DNA of 64,000 bases from Priestia aryabhattai (GCF_023715685.1 NZ_JAMBOQ010000002.1:992001-1056000), one strand, 5' to 3'; shown: positions 16,513 through 26,006, numbered from the stretch's first letter. Numbers and translations: made by a program. Notes: generated by a model from the letters alone, not told the origin.

Positions 16513-16743
16513 GTGAAGAAAAAAATGTTAATTGGCACATTAACTTTCGGCATATTATTAGCTGGATGCGGAAAGAAGGAAGTTGATAGAAAAGTAGATA
16601 AAGCTAATGACAAGTTTGTGTCTAGTATTCAAAAAACACAAGAACAATCAGAAGCACAGACGCAAGCTCAGGCTGAAGAAGCAGCTAAACAAAATGCTAA
16701 CCAGGACAGTCAATACCATTTACTACAGATTCTTCAAACTTAA
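16513..16743 (+). CDS. Small lipoprotein, probably frameshifted at its C terminus
   Basis: A GTG start with GAGGAG seven bases upstream begins a 76-residue protein with a lipoprotein signal peptide: basic MKKK, a hydrophobic core and lipobox LLAGC with Cys near residue 19. A charged, Gln/Ala-rich helix follows (QAQAEEAAKQNANQ). After about residue 66 the +1 frame reads more naturally (PGQSIPFTTDSSNLNFEYIT up to a stop at 16808). The original protein was therefore probably about 98 residues and this copy carries a frameshift. Function unknown. Confidence 0.6.
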   Translation: MKKKMLIGTLTFGILLAGCGKKEVDRKVDKANDKFVSSIQKTQEQSEAQTQAQAEEAAKQNANQDSQYHLLQILQT

Positions 16744-16827
16744 ACTTTGAGTATATTACTGTAATAACACATTATGAAATATTTGCTTATAAGTATCAAG
16801 AAATTTAAAGAGAGGAACGAGTAATCT

Positions 16828-17133
16828 ATGTCACCAGAAGTAGCAGCCGCAATATGGTCTGGTGGGTTTACTGTTTTAGGAATTATAGTAACTCTTATAA
16901 CAACGAGTATCATTAACAGTAAAGCACAGAAAAATCAATATGAATTCCAAGAGAGAACATTTAACGAAGAACGTAAACATCAGAAAGAACTAGCAATTAT
17001 TCAACATGCTATGGATAAAAGAACAGAGATTGTTTTAGAGTTTAGGAGGACATCTACATTTACATTGGTTAAATCCATCTATTACACACTCCATCCATTT
17101 GCCTTAGCAGCAAGTAATAATTTATATAAGTAG
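16828..17133 (+). CDS. Membrane-anchored protein with cytoplasmic coiled coil
   Basis: A 101-residue protein with one N-terminal membrane segment (AAIWSGGFTVLGIIVTLITT) followed by a charged helix (KNQYEFQERTFNEERKHQKE). A similar layout occurs in the protein at 18675-19139. The last 30 residues change character, so the natural C terminus may have been lost. GAGAGGAACGAG lies before the ATG. The family is unknown to me. It ends four bases from the converging phage tail remnant. Confidence 0.55.
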   Translation: MSPEVAAAIWSGGFTVLGIIVTLITTSIINSKAQKNQYEFQERTFNEERKHQKELAIIQHAMDKRTEIVLEFRRTSTFTLVKSIYYTLHPFALAASNNLYK

Positions 17134-17136
17134 CGA

Positions 17137-18321
17137 TCAATGGATACTCGCTAATGATTTTACATCTGATAACTGTTCGTTCATTTGATCAACGGTGGAA
17201 CGAATACTTGTGTTGTAGGAAGCTTTTACGTTTACAGGGTTTGTTGTAAACTTTTCTTTTTCTAAAACTAAGTATGTTACATAGTAGTTTGCATTTGAAT
17301 TAAATTTATCGGCTGAAATTCGAACCCACAACGCACCATTAGTATTTCCGCCGTCACTATTATTTCGGAACTCCCAGTTCTTTGTATCGTCTACATTATT
17401 TTGTATAATACTAAGAATTTTTGAGACTTTATTCGTTAAAGTACTATCTTCCAAATACTTGCTATTGATACGATACTTGCCTAAACCGTCAGCTTTGGGA
17501 ATAATTTTCTCTCTTACTACAACACCACTATCTAAAGAGGCTTGTGTTTGTCCATTTACATTCAATGCACCCTCAACCTTATCAGTAATATCAATGACTT
17601 GAGGCGAAGAAAGTTGATAAAAAAGGCGATAACATGTATAATCAGCCGTCTTATTTGTTTTTACATAATCAAGTGTTTTGAGTTGGCGTATCTTTTCCAT
17701 CGATGACAGAAACCCATGCCGTAGGCTTATTAGACCCATCAACTGTTTTTACTTTCCAACCATTAAAATAAGCTTTAATCTCATCAGATGTTGGTGTGTA
17801 TGAGTCAGCCCAACCTGTTAAAGTGTCTGGTACTGTTAATATTATATCTGCTTTTCCTGCAGTCCCTGTGATATTTCCAAACCAAGCGGCTGCATTATTT
17901 AAGTCTAAATCACCACTGGTAGTTAATTTCTTTAACAAGGCCCTAAATGATTTGTTACTTGATAAATAGAAGTATTAGTTGATGTGGTAATAGGGCCAAA
18001 AGCATCTGCTACTTTTATAACTTTGTATCCCACAAAATCAACATGCCATGCCCAAGGGTTAGTTCCATCCAGTAAAACTTCTTCCCACTTCTTTAATACC
18101 TTCCAGTTCCCATCATTTTGATATAACACATCATTTAAATTATTTAACCCTCGAAGAATTGTTTCAGCATATAAGTATGATGGGTTACGTGGTTTAAATG
18201 GTTTTGCTACTGACTCTAGAGCTAACATTGGTTGAGCAAAGGAAAACATTCCACTTGCACTATTTCTGTTAGTGGCTCTAACCGAAAGATATACCGTGCT
18301 AGCGGTAGTTGTAATTTCCGG
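17137..18321 (-). pseudogene. Phage tail / minor structural protein, frameshifted and N-terminally truncated
   Basis: Three consecutive minus-strand frames make one protein when joined. Part 1 (18321-17932) includes SVRATNRNSASGMFSFAQPM. Part 2 (to about 17690) has LNNAAAWFGNITGTAGKADI. Part 3 continues with LDYVKTNKTADYTCYRLFYQ and SSPQVIDITDKVEGALNVNG. The frame shifts near 17940 and 17690. The type is a Bacillus phage tail fibre or minor structural protein. The N-terminal part is missing: an in-frame TAG stands at 18324-18322, next to a cut methyltransferase gene. Confidence 0.75.
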
Positions 18322-18346
18322 CTACTGTTTTAAGGTGAAGATTGTC

Positions 18347-18652
18347 TCATTGTGCTACGATTTTATCTTGCTTCAACTGATTTTCAGATAAATCCATAAC
18401 GGTTACATCGGCTCCCGCGGCTGCTAAAATAGGTCCTTGCTGGCCGCCTCCAGATGCTAAACACAGAATTTTTAATCCTTTTATTGACTTTGGAAGCCAG
18501 TTTTTCGGCACGTGTTTGTGAGTGGTAACGGTAATTTCCCATTTGCCGTTTTTACTTTCCTTAATGGTTTTTTCGTCTACCGGTCGTGTATAAATGGATT
18601 GTTCCATCACTTTATAATCCCATGCTTTTTTATTATGTTTTAAAACATCCAT
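18347..18652 (-). pseudogene. SAM-dependent methyltransferase, truncated
   Basis: The 101 codons cover only the N-terminal part of a class I methyltransferase (usually about 250 residues). After ITVTTHKHVPKNWLPKSIKG comes motif I, LCLASGGGQQGPILAAAGA, then DVTVMDLSENQL (motif II with the acidic residue for the ribose). The frame ends shortly after that, where the phage tail remnant begins. The substrate-binding half is absent, so the product should be inactive. The start is natural, with an AGAAGGAG sequence upstream. Confidence 0.8.
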
Positions 18653-18674
18653 ACTAGTACTCCTTCTTCTATAA

Positions 18675-19139
18675 TCATTTATTTCTTTCTTCTTTCAAAG
18701 TCATAAAATGAAAAACTCTTATCTTTTTTTCACAATAATCAATAATTTCATAACAGGTTGTGAGAATATCACGACTAGACAGTTCTATTTCATCAAATAC
18801 AAACTTTGAAAGCTGCTTTTGCAGAACCTCTAACTTTTTACTGTCTTCTTCATCGAGCCATAGTCCTTCCGTGATACATACATCTGCTAATTTGTTAATC
18901 GACTGAGCCGTCCAGTTTAAGCCGGCTGAAGAAACGGTTTTTGTAAGTAAATCATTTTTTATCGCTAGAATAACTTGACACACGTGAGTATAGGCATCGA
19001 CTTTCTTTTGGATAAATGTTTTGCGAAGTTCTTGTTTGTATTGCTCTTTCGACATCACTACAGCTACGACAGAGGTAATAAATGTTCCTGCCAGAGCGAT
19101 AAGTGACCCAATTAAAATTCCTATCAGTTCTCCTGACAA
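18675..19139 (-). CDS. Membrane-anchored hypothetical protein
   Basis: A 155-residue protein with one N-terminal membrane helix (LIGILIGSLIALAGTFITSV) followed by a helical, charged cytoplasmic part (YKQELRKTFIQKKVDAYTHV). It lies upstream of the truncated methyltransferase gene, 22 bases away. I start it at TTG 19139 because GAGGTG lies six bases ahead; an upstream ATG at 19217 would add 26 residues without a ribosome binding site. The family is unknown to me. Confidence 0.6.
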   Translation of the reverse strand: MSGELIGILIGSLIALAGTFITSVVAVVMSKEQYKQELRKTFIQKKVDAYTHVCQVILAIKNDLLTKTVSSAGLNWTAQSINKLADVCITEGLWLDEEDSKKLEVLQKQLSKFVFDEIELSSRDILTTCYEIIDYCEKKIRVFHFMTLKEERNK

Positions 19140-19215
19140 AACGCTCACCTCTTTAGAAACGGTATTTCTATATGCTATGGGAATGAGGTAAGAGATATGA
19201 GGATAAACAATATGC

Positions 19216-19248
19216 AAAAACAGCCCTAACTTAGAAAAGTTAGGGCTG
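19216..19248 (-). terminator. Terminator of serA
   Basis: CAGCCCTAACTT and AAGTTAGGGCTG are perfect 12-bp arms around four bases; the minus strand continues with five T. Confidence 0.88.
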
Positions 19249-19276
19249 AAACACTTATAAAATGATGGTAACCAAA

Positions 19277-20476
19277 TTAGATAATACGAATTGTAACAAT
19301 TCCTTCAATCTGACCAATTTTTTCTTCTAGCTCAGGCACAATCTCGTCACTTACTTGATTGTCAATATCGATCATTGTATACGCGTATTCACCGCGGCTT
19401 CTGTTCACCATATCTGCAATGTTTAAATTGTAGTTTGAGAACACTTGCGTAATTTGTCCTACCATATTTGGCACATTGTGATGGAAAGCAGCTACGCGTT
19501 TTTTCCCAGTGTAAGGAAGAGACGTATTCGGGAAGTTCACTGAGTTTTTAACATTTCCTGTTTCTAAGAAATTCTTTACTTGACGTGCTGCCATTACCGC
19601 ACAGTTCTCTTCTGATTCTTGAGTTGATGCCCCTAAATGAGGAATTGGCACAACATTTTTCATGTTCAAGACATTTTGATTTGGGAAATCTGTAATGTAT
19701 CGACCAACTTTTCCACTTTCAAGAGCAGCTTTCATATCTTCTTCATTTACAAGCTCACCGCGTGAGAAGTTTAAAATATGAACATCTGGTTTCATGATGC
19801 TGAACGTTTCTTTATTGAAAACACCTTTTGTATCATCCGTTAATGGAACGTGAACAGTAATATAGTCAGATGCTGCAAATAGTTCTTCTAGAGACATTGC
19901 ACGCTGTACATTGCGAGACAAATTCCAAGCTGTATTAACAGAAATGAATGGATCAAAACCAATTACATCCATATCTAAATCAAGCGCGTCGTTTGCTACA
20001 AGAGCACCAATTGCACCTAAACCAATAACGCCTAATGTTTTACCTTTGATTTCTTTTCCAACAAACTGTTTTTTACCTGCTTCAACTAACTTAGGAATTT
20101 GATCACCTTGGCCATCTAAGCCTTTTGTCCATTCAACTCCAGCAAATAAGTTACGAGAAGAAGCCATAATCGTAGTTAAAACCATTTCTTTTACTGCGTT
20201 TGCATTAGCTCCTGGCGTATTAAATACAACGATACCTTGCTCCGTGCAAGCGTCCACCGGAATATTATTAACCCCTGCTCCAGCTCGTGCAATAGCCTTT
20301 AAATTTTGGTCAAATGCCATGCTATGCATGTTAAAGCTACGCACGACAATAGCATCTGGATTTGCGCTGTCGTTGTCAATTTGATAACCTTCTTGATTAA
20401 AAACATTTAGACCTTTTTGTGCAATGTTGTTTAACGTTTTGATTGTTTGTACTTTCTCTAATGTTAATGTGCTCAT
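19277..20476 (-). CDS. serA: D-3-phosphoglycerate dehydrogenase
   Basis: A 399-residue enzyme for the first step of serine synthesis, oxidising 3-phosphoglycerate to 3-phosphohydroxypyruvate with NAD. The dinucleotide motif GLGAIG sits in LGVIGLGAIGALVAND and the strand ends in GFDPF. The catalytic Arg is in NFSRGELVN and the catalytic His in PIPHLGAST. A C-terminal ACT domain (PNMVGQITQVFSNYNLNIAD) gives the short, type 3-like layout. ATG 20476 is the start because AGGAGAG precedes it. A ZTP riboswitch, terminator and SigA promoter lie upstream, linking serine supply to one-carbon status. Confidence 0.93.
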   Translation of the reverse strand: MSTLTLEKVQTIKTLNNIAQKGLNVFNQEGYQIDNDSANPDAIVVRSFNMHSMAFDQNLKAIARAGAGVNNIPVDACTEQGIVVFNTPGANANAVKEMVLTTIMASSRNLFAGVEWTKGLDGQGDQIPKLVEAGKKQFVGKEIKGKTLGVIGLGAIGALVANDALDLDMDVIGFDPFISVNTAWNLSRNVQRAMSLEELFAASDYITVHVPLTDDTKGVFNKETFSIMKPDVHILNFSRGELVNEEDMKAALESGKVGRYITDFPNQNVLNMKNVVPIPHLGASTQESEENCAVMAARQVKNFLETGNVKNSVNFPNTSLPYTGKKRVAAFHHNVPNMVGQITQVFSNYNLNIADMVNRSRGEYAYTMIDIDNQVSDEIVPELEEKIGQIEGIVTIRII

Positions 20477-20610
20477 TTTGTACTCTCCTCTGATTATCAT
20501 CGTAGTTTTACATGTTTTTACCCTTGGATAAAGGAACTTCATTTTTAAATTTTTTTAAAAGTCTGGTTTTTTAACCTACATGTTTGGTAACTTCTATATC
20601 CTCTCCCCCT

Positions 20611-20652
20611 AAACAGAAAGAGGTAAGAGATATGTATTAATCCCTTACCTCT
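20611..20652 (-). terminator. Expression-platform terminator of the serA riboswitch
   Basis: On the minus strand AGAGGTAAG pairs with CTTACCTCT right after the aptamer and is followed by TTTCTGTTT. Ligand binding to the aptamer would prevent this hairpin and let transcription reach serA. Confidence 0.75.
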
Positions 20653-20722
20653 GCCCAGGCGAACGGCTACGTCACTATATGCTTCCTCACGGTTATCCGC
20701 GTTTCGCCAGTCACATATAGTC
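20651..20722 (-). ncRNA. ZTP (pfl) riboswitch upstream of serA
   Basis: The minus strand reads GTGACTGGCGAAACGCGG then ACCGTGAGGAAGCATA, a short linker and finally CCGTTCGCCTGGGCAG. These are the conserved blocks of the pfl/ZTP aptamer, including the diagnostic CGCCTGGGCA 3' strand that forms the pseudoknot. ZTP and ZMP build up when 10-formyl-tetrahydrofolate runs short; such switches turn on purine and one-carbon genes. Placement before serA fits, since serine is the main one-carbon donor. A terminator follows directly, so control is at transcription termination. Confidence 0.88.
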
Positions 20723-20737
20723 TTTGAAATTAAGTAT

Positions 20738-20766
20738 ATTCTAGCAAACTCTTTCGGAACGTTCAA
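20738..20766 (-). promoter_or_regulatory. SigA-type promoter of serA
   Basis: Minus strand: TTGAAC, 17 bases, TAGAAT. Transcription would start just before the ZTP aptamer. Confidence 0.8.
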
Positions 20767-20831
20767 CCTTTTTTTAAAAGTTTGCTTTTTTCAGTCTAAT
20801 TTTAAATCCCTGTAAGAGACCTCCTAATATA

Positions 20832-20860
20832 TTGACAAATACCCCAATACATGTTAAACA
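20832..20860 (+). promoter_or_regulatory. SigA-type promoter of htpG
   Basis: TTGACA, 17 bases, TAAACA. It lies directly before the CIRCE element, the usual arrangement for HrcA-controlled promoters. Confidence 0.75.
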
Positions 20861-20870
20861 AGAAGAGTGA

Positions 20871-20897
20871 TTAGCACTCTCTTAACTCAAGTGCTAA
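20871..20897 (+). promoter_or_regulatory. CIRCE element (HrcA operator)
   Basis: TTAGCACTC, nine bases, AAGTGCTAA. The left half is canonical; the right half differs from GAGTGCTAA at one base. It covers about +3 to +30 of the predicted transcript. Confidence 0.9.
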
Positions 20898-20934
20898 TTA
20901 TCTTATAAGCCCTATATGGAAAGGAGAACTTCTT

Positions 20935-22812
20935 ATGTCAAAAAAAGAATTTAAAGCCGAATCAAAGCGATTATTGGAGATGATGATTAACTCCATCTAT
21001 TCTCAAAAAGAAGTATTTTTGAGAGAACTTCTATCAAATTCGAGCGATGCAATCGATAAAATTTATTACAAAGCCTTAACAGACGACTCCTTGCGTTTTA
21101 ACAAAGAAAGCTACTACATAAAAGTAACACCAGATAAAACTAACCGTACCTTAACGATTGCGGATACTGGAATTGGTATGACTCAAGAAGAGCTTGAAAG
21201 CAGCTTAGGAACAATTGCCAGAAGCGGTTCTCTTGCTTTTAAAAATGAAAATGAAACAAAGGACGGGCACACGATTATTGGCCAATTCGGCGTTGGATTT
21301 TACGCAGCGTTTATGGTAGCAGATGTCGTAACCGTAATTAGTAAAGCATTAGGCAGCGATGAAGCCTATAAATGGGAATCTACTGGGGCTGATGGTTATA
21401 CGATTGAACTCTGTGAAAAAGAAACGGTTGGAACTCAAATCATTTTAAAAATCAAAGAAAATACAGAAGATGAAACATATGATGAGTATCTAGAAGAATA
21501 TCGTTTAAAAGCAATCATTAAAAAGTATTCAGACTTTATCCGCTACCCCATTAAAATGGACATAACGGAAAAACGCCCTAAAGAAGACGATGATAACGAG
21601 CTAGAAGATTATACAGAAGAACAAGTTATCAACAGCATGGTACCGATCTGGAAGAAAAATAAAAATGAATTGACTCCAGAAGACTATGAGCAGTTTTATT
21701 CAGAAAAGCGCTACGGGTTTGATAAACCGCTCACTCACCTTCACATTAATGTAGATGGGACAATTCGCTACAATGCCATTTTATTTATTCCAGAAAATAT
21801 TCCGTTTGATTACTACTCAAAAGAATTTGAAAAAGGACTTGAGCTTTATTCAAACGGCGTATTAATTATGAATAAATGTGCAGATCTTCTTCCGGACTAC
21901 TTTAGCTTCGTGAAAGGTATGGTAGATTCTGAAGATTTATCTCTTAATATTTCGCGTGAAATTTTGCAGCAAGATCGCCAGCTTCAGCTAATTGCCAAAA
22001 ACATCGGCAAGAAAATTAAAAATGAATTAAAAAGCTTGCTTAAAAACGAACGTGAAAAGTACGAGAAGTTTTATGAATCATTTGGTCGCCAGCTGAAGTA
22101 TGGTGTTTACAGTGACTTCGGAAGCAACAAAGATGTATTAAAAGACCTGCTTTTATTCTATTCTTCTACAGAGAAAAAGCTGGTGACATTAGACGAGTAT
22201 GTATCGCGCATGCCTGAGGATCAAAAGTATATCTATTATGCATCAGGCGAATCATACGACCGAATTGAAAAGCTTCCTCAAGCAGAATTGGTTGCAGATA
22301 GAGGATACGAAATTCTATATTTTACAGAAGATATCGATGAATTTGCGATTAAAATGTTAATGACGTACGAAGAAAAAGAATTTAAATCTGTTTCAAGCAG
22401 TGACTTAGGGATTGAAGCAGAAGAAGAACAGCTCAATGAGTCTGAGGAAAAAGAGAATAAAGAGCTATTTGACTATATGAAAAAAGCTTTGGCAGGAAAA
22501 GTAGGAGATGTGCGCGCGTCTAAACGTTTAAAAACACATCCCGTTTGCTTATCAGCTGATGGTGAAGTAACGATTGAAATGGAGAAAATTTTAAGTGCTA
22601 TGCCTGACAATCAGCATGTGAAAGCAGAAAAAGTGTTAGAAATTAACGTACATCATGATGTATTCGCTTCTTTAAAAGATGCACTTGAAAATGATAAAGC
22701 GAAATTAGACCTTTATACAAATCTATTATATAACCAAGCTCTTTTAATTGAAGGCTTATCCATTAACGATCCCGTTGAATTCACAAATGACATTTGTAAA
22801 ATTATGATATAA
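20935..22812 (+). CDS. htpG: Molecular chaperone HtpG (Hsp90 family)
   Basis: A 625-residue Hsp90, the usual bacterial length. The N-terminal GHKL ATPase shows [12 protein letters not shown] (Mg/ATP), ADTGIGM (adenine contact) and [13 protein letters not shown] (lid and gamma phosphate). The middle domain holds the catalytic-loop Arg in [12 protein letters not shown], and the rest is the dimerisation domain. It is a cytosolic ATP-dependent chaperone for stressed client proteins. AAAGGAG precedes the ATG. A promoter with a CIRCE element lies directly upstream, unlike B. subtilis, whose htpG is not under HrcA control. Confidence 0.95.
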   Translation: MSKKEFKAESKRLLEMMINSIYSQKEVFLRELLSNSSDAIDKIYYKALTDDSLRFNKESYYIKVTPDKTNRTLTIADTGIGMTQEELESSLGTIARSGSLAFKNENETKDGHTIIGQFGVGFYAAFMVADVVTVISKALGSDEAYKWESTGADGYTIELCEKETVGTQIILKIKENTEDETYDEYLEEYRLKAIIKKYSDFIRYPIKMDITEKRPKEDDDNELEDYTEEQVINSMVPIWKKNKNELTPEDYEQFYSEKRYGFDKPLTHLHINVDGTIRYNAILFIPENIPFDYYSKEFEKGLELYSNGVLIMNKCADLLPDYFSFVKGMVDSEDLSLNISREILQQDRQLQLIAKNIGKKIKNELKSLLKNEREKYEKFYESFGRQLKYGVYSDFGSNKDVLKDLLLFYSSTEKKLVTLDEYVSRMPEDQKYIYYASGESYDRIEKLPQAELVADRGYEILYFTEDIDEFAIKMLMTYEEKEFKSVSSSDLGIEAEEEQLNESEEKENKELFDYMKKALAGKVGDVRASKRLKTHPVCLSADGEVTIEMEKILSAMPDNQHVKAEKVLEINVHHDVFASLKDALENDKAKLDLYTNLLYNQALLIEGLSINDPVEFTNDICKIMI

Positions 22813-22843
22813 TAATCAGGCGCAGAAACATTCTGCGCCTGAT
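22813..22843. terminator. Bidirectional terminator between htpG and the next gene
   Basis: AATCAGGCGCAGAA and TTCTGCGCCTGATT form a perfect 14-bp stem with a three-base loop, in a convergent intergenic space. Confidence 0.85.
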
Positions 22844-23409
22844 TATATATACATATATTGCATAATAAAATTAGTTATATAGTAAGAAGCGATAAAAATG
22901 GGTGCCGGCAGTTCTTCTAGTACTCTTATTGAGTGCTTGCCTTCTTTGAAATGAAAAAGGTCTGATTTAAACTCTGCGACTTTTTCTCTTTTTTGATTAA
23001 AAATACACACTTCCTCTACAGTTTCATGGCTGTTTAACATGTAGACGTTATTTCCCCATCTGATTTCTTGTTCTCCTTCTTTTTTAATTATTCCTTTAAC
23101 TAATAGATGACCCACTGTTTTTCCATTTTCTTTTATCACCCACTGGTGTTTTTTTACATGAAGAAGAAGCACCATTCTTCCTTCCCATTGAACTTGTAAA
23201 TGTACCTTTAAGCCTTGAGGGGAAATGGGAAACCAAGAAAAATAATCCAAGGATGGAAGTCCATCACGAGTTAAAAAATCAATACTTTTAGTCCACATGT
23301 TTTTATGCATTCTCTTAAGTTGTCCAACGTTTTCTCCATTTTCATCTGTAACTGGCACATTCTTCCCTGCTGATTTAAAATAGGGAAGATAAAAAATATA
23401 TTCTTGCAT
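22843..23409 (-). CDS. Hypothetical protein, possible tubby-C/LURP-like fold
   Basis: A 188-residue soluble protein made of alternating short hydrophobic strands (GLKVHLQVQWEGRMVLLLHV, then HQWVIKENGKTVGHLLVKG). It ends in a hydrophobic segment (APIFIASYYITNFIMQYMYI). Repeated strand-turn-strand units and that terminal hydrophobic helix recall tubby-C-terminal/LURP-one proteins; this is inference from pattern only. ATG 23409 is preferred because GGAGG lies seven bases ahead, overlapping an in-frame TTG. Confidence 0.6.
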   Translation of the reverse strand: MQEYIFYLPYFKSAGKNVPVTDENGENVGQLKRMHKNMWTKSIDFLTRDGLPSLDYFSWFPISPQGLKVHLQVQWEGRMVLLLHVKKHQWVIKENGKTVGHLLVKGIIKKEGEQEIRWGNNVYMLNSHETVEEVCIFNQKREKVAEFKSDLFHFKEGKHSIRVLEELPAPIFIASYYITNFIMQYMYI

Positions 23410-23464
23410 ATAAGCCTCCAAAGATTCTGCACCTCATATTAACAGCGTGTACATGGTTTTGTGT

Positions 23465-24271
23465 CTATCTTTCATATATTTCGTTTGTTTCTTTTGATTT
23501 CTTCCTTTGTTTAAATTGACTTTGATTTTCTTTTAAATGCTTCAGTAAAGCAACAATCAAGAAACTAACAATCACAAGAAGAAGCCAAGAGCTAATTTTA
23601 CTTATATGAACCATTGTCCACTGCTTCTGTTGATCTGGATACTGCCATGCTCCGAAAAATGTTGCGATATTTTCAGCGATCCAAATAAAAAAGCCAATCA
23701 GTACAAAAGACAGTGCTAAAGGCATGCGATATGTACGTTTGTTAACCGTGAAATACACAAAAGTTCGATAAAAAATAAGTAAAGTGAAAAGTTTTAAAAA
23801 CCAGCGGAAGTCGTAAATGAAATGATGCGTGAAAAAGTTAAGGTAAATAGCCAGACTTAGTATACTGACAATCCACGTAGAAGGCCAGTTCGTAAGCTTT
23901 AATTCAAGCCTTCTCCACACTTGACACATGTAGCTGGCTACACTAGCATACATAAAGCCGCTGTACAGCGGAACTCCCCACACTTTAGTGAAAGCTTTTT
24001 CCGGGTAGCTCCATGAGCCCATATGAACTTTGTAGAGTTCTAATGCTAGTCCAATCACATGAAATACTGCGATGACTTTTACTTCATCAAGCGTTTCTCG
24101 TTTAAACATCACCATTAAAACTTGAGTTCCTAGACAGACTAATAAAATAAGGTCATATCTAAAAACAAACGGGACTTCAATTATTTTTGTCATTGCCAAT
24201 GTAAGAAAAATGATAATAGGAAAAAAACAAGATTTTGCTTGTTCTAAACCAAAATAGATTAATTGCTTCAT
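23465..24271 (-). CDS. DUF817 integral membrane protein (YoaT-like)
   Basis: A 268-residue protein with about eight membrane helices. Family features include the polar motifs HMGSWSYPEKAFTKVWGVPL and WIAENIATFFGAWQYPDQQK, which place His, Trp and Asp/Glu at helix ends, plus a basic C-terminal tail. DUF817 proteins (YoaT in B. subtilis) have no assigned function. It is followed on the same strand, after a 55-base gap, by the gene at 22843. Confidence 0.85.
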   Translation of the reverse strand: MKQLIYFGLEQAKSCFFPIIIFLTLAMTKIIEVPFVFRYDLILLVCLGTQVLMVMFKRETLDEVKVIAVFHVIGLALELYKVHMGSWSYPEKAFTKVWGVPLYSGFMYASVASYMCQVWRRLELKLTNWPSTWIVSILSLAIYLNFFTHHFIYDFRWFLKLFTLLIFYRTFVYFTVNKRTYRMPLALSFVLIGFFIWIAENIATFFGAWQYPDQQKQWTMVHISKISSWLLLVIVSFLIVALLKHLKENQSQFKQRKKSKETNEIYER

Positions 24272-24423
24272 TGTAACATCCTATCTTTATAATATTCCTT
24301 TAGTATTTTTCACGGAAATGATCACCTGAAAATTATTGCAGATTTTTCAAATTTATTCAATAAGCATTCTCCGCTGTTTTTTGTAACTAAACTATCATAC
24401 CCAGCGGAGATTAGTTTTCTCCG

Positions 24424-25860
24424 TTAACTTTTCAAAAAATCGGTGACTCTCTGTACATAGTGCTCTTTATCGTAAGATAAGTACAGATAACTGGTTAATT
24501 GTACAGGCTCCCCAAAGAAAAAACGTTCATACAGTGTTTCTCTTGTACCGAACGGACTCATAGTTAAATCCCACGCTAGTCGAAAAAGCTTAATTCGATC
24601 CTCTGCACCTCTCGATTTAGCTTGCAAATAGCGCGTAATATCTTCTTTAACAAATGAGCGGCACGTATTTTCTGTTGGTATTGCTATTAGTCCGCTTGCA
24701 CCTAAAAGCTGGATAATCTCTGTAAAGGTAGGATATGTTTTTGAAAATAAATTTGCGGCAATACGAAGTGTAGTTTCATTCGGACGCATGTATCCCCATG
24801 GATCAATCTCCGCTTCTTCTTCTGCTTTCATCACGAGAGCTTTCATCGTTTCTAACGCAATAATAATCTCCGTTGCTTTTTCTCGCACATGCGGATAGTC
24901 CGTAATGTTAATGGTCTCAATCAGAGATTGTACAATCCCTAATACAAACTCTGTTTTGACAATTCGCCTTGAAGTTACTTGATGCAGAGCAAAGGCAGAG
25001 AAGGAACTAGAAGAAAGAAATGTATTTGATACATCTACATTTTCATAGAAAAACACGCGGTTCCACGGTATTAATACATGTTCAAAGACAACAATTGTAT
25101 CCATTTCTTCAAATCTAGAACTTAATGGATAATCAAACGTCGAATCTTTTCCTGCAAATGATTCTCTACCAATAAATTTAATTCCTTTTGTATTACTTGG
25201 AATTGAAAAAGCAAATCCTTTTTCTTTTCCTTGAATGCCCGCTGAAGACAGTACGAGTAGCTCATCCGTCATTCCGCCCTGTGTAGCAAGCAGTTTCGCG
25301 CCTTGGATAACGATTCCCTCATTGTTTTTATCCAATATTTTTGCTGCTATCGGTTCTTCGTTTTGCTCGTAATAAAATTGAATTCGATTGACTTGAGGAT
25401 CAATGAATGTATGGGTGAGCGATAAATCGTGCTCTCTCACATATTCATAATAAGAAATTATATTTTCAGGAAAGCAATTTTCTGTTCCTCTCAGGAGTTC
25501 TGCAGAGGATGCAAAAGCCATCAATACGGTATTCATATAATCTGGACTTCTCCCCATCATACCGTGGGTTAATTGTGCCCATTGCTGAGTCATCTCTCGT
25601 CTCTTTTTTAACTCTTCTTTTGTTTTAGGCTGTAAATAAGATGTACCGACAAATTCCTTAGAAGCCGGAGATCGATATGTCATGATATCTTTGATTTTTT
25701 TATCATGCTGAAGATCATAAAGCTTAGCTTGACTGTTAATGGCTCCTTCAAAAGCCGGATGTTCTGATATATTGCCTGTTACGAGCTTGCCATCAACCCA
25801 TACATTTGCTTTTAATTGATTGATTCTCTCTACGTATTGCTTCCCGTTGATTGCTGACAT
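24424..25860 (-). CDS. hpaB: 4-hydroxyphenylacetate 3-monooxygenase, oxygenase component
   Basis: A 478-residue FADH2-dependent aromatic hydroxylase of the HpaB/YoaI family, about the usual length. The N terminus has the family opening NGKQYVERINQLKANVWVDG. The middle has ISYYEYVREHDLSLTHTFID (substrate entry) and VFEHVLIPWNRVFFYENVDV. The enzyme needs a separate flavin reductase (HpaC), and none is encoded nearby. Likely reaction: ortho-hydroxylation of 4-hydroxyphenylacetate to homoprotocatechuate; other phenols are possible. It stands alone and is not in an hpa operon. Confidence 0.88.
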   Translation of the reverse strand: MSAINGKQYVERINQLKANVWVDGKLVTGNISEHPAFEGAINSQAKLYDLQHDKKIKDIMTYRSPASKEFVGTSYLQPKTKEELKKRREMTQQWAQLTHGMMGRSPDYMNTVLMAFASSAELLRGTENCFPENIISYYEYVREHDLSLTHTFIDPQVNRIQFYYEQNEEPIAAKILDKNNEGIVIQGAKLLATQGGMTDELLVLSSAGIQGKEKGFAFSIPSNTKGIKFIGRESFAGKDSTFDYPLSSRFEEMDTIVVFEHVLIPWNRVFFYENVDVSNTFLSSSSFSAFALHQVTSRRIVKTEFVLGIVQSLIETINITDYPHVREKATEIIIALETMKALVMKAEEEAEIDPWGYMRPNETTLRIAANLFSKTYPTFTEIIQLLGASGLIAIPTENTCRSFVKEDITRYLQAKSRGAEDRIKLFRLAWDLTMSPFGTRETLYERFFFGEPVQLTSYLYLSYDKEHYVQRVTDFLKS

Positions 25861-25962
25861 ACTCCCACTCCTAGACTTTCGATAAATATTTTTATCTATT
25901 GCATTTTCATCATATTACGATGTCTTTTCCATGTTTCCTTCATACAACACCGCTTTTAGCAT

Positions 25963-25999
25963 AAAAAAAGAAAAGGTTACAGTAACCTTTTCTTTTTTT
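25963..25999. terminator. Bidirectional terminator upstream of hpaB / after the hemoglobin gene
   Basis: GAAAAGGTTAC and GTAACCTTTTC form a near-continuous hairpin with seven A on one side and seven T on the other. It ends the hemoglobin transcript on the minus strand. Confidence 0.88.
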
Positions 26000-26006
26000 A
26001 TATGGT

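Noticed and set aside
20545..20766. A 73-codon minus-strand frame before serA
   Set aside because: It lies across the ZTP aptamer and terminator and has no ribosome binding site.
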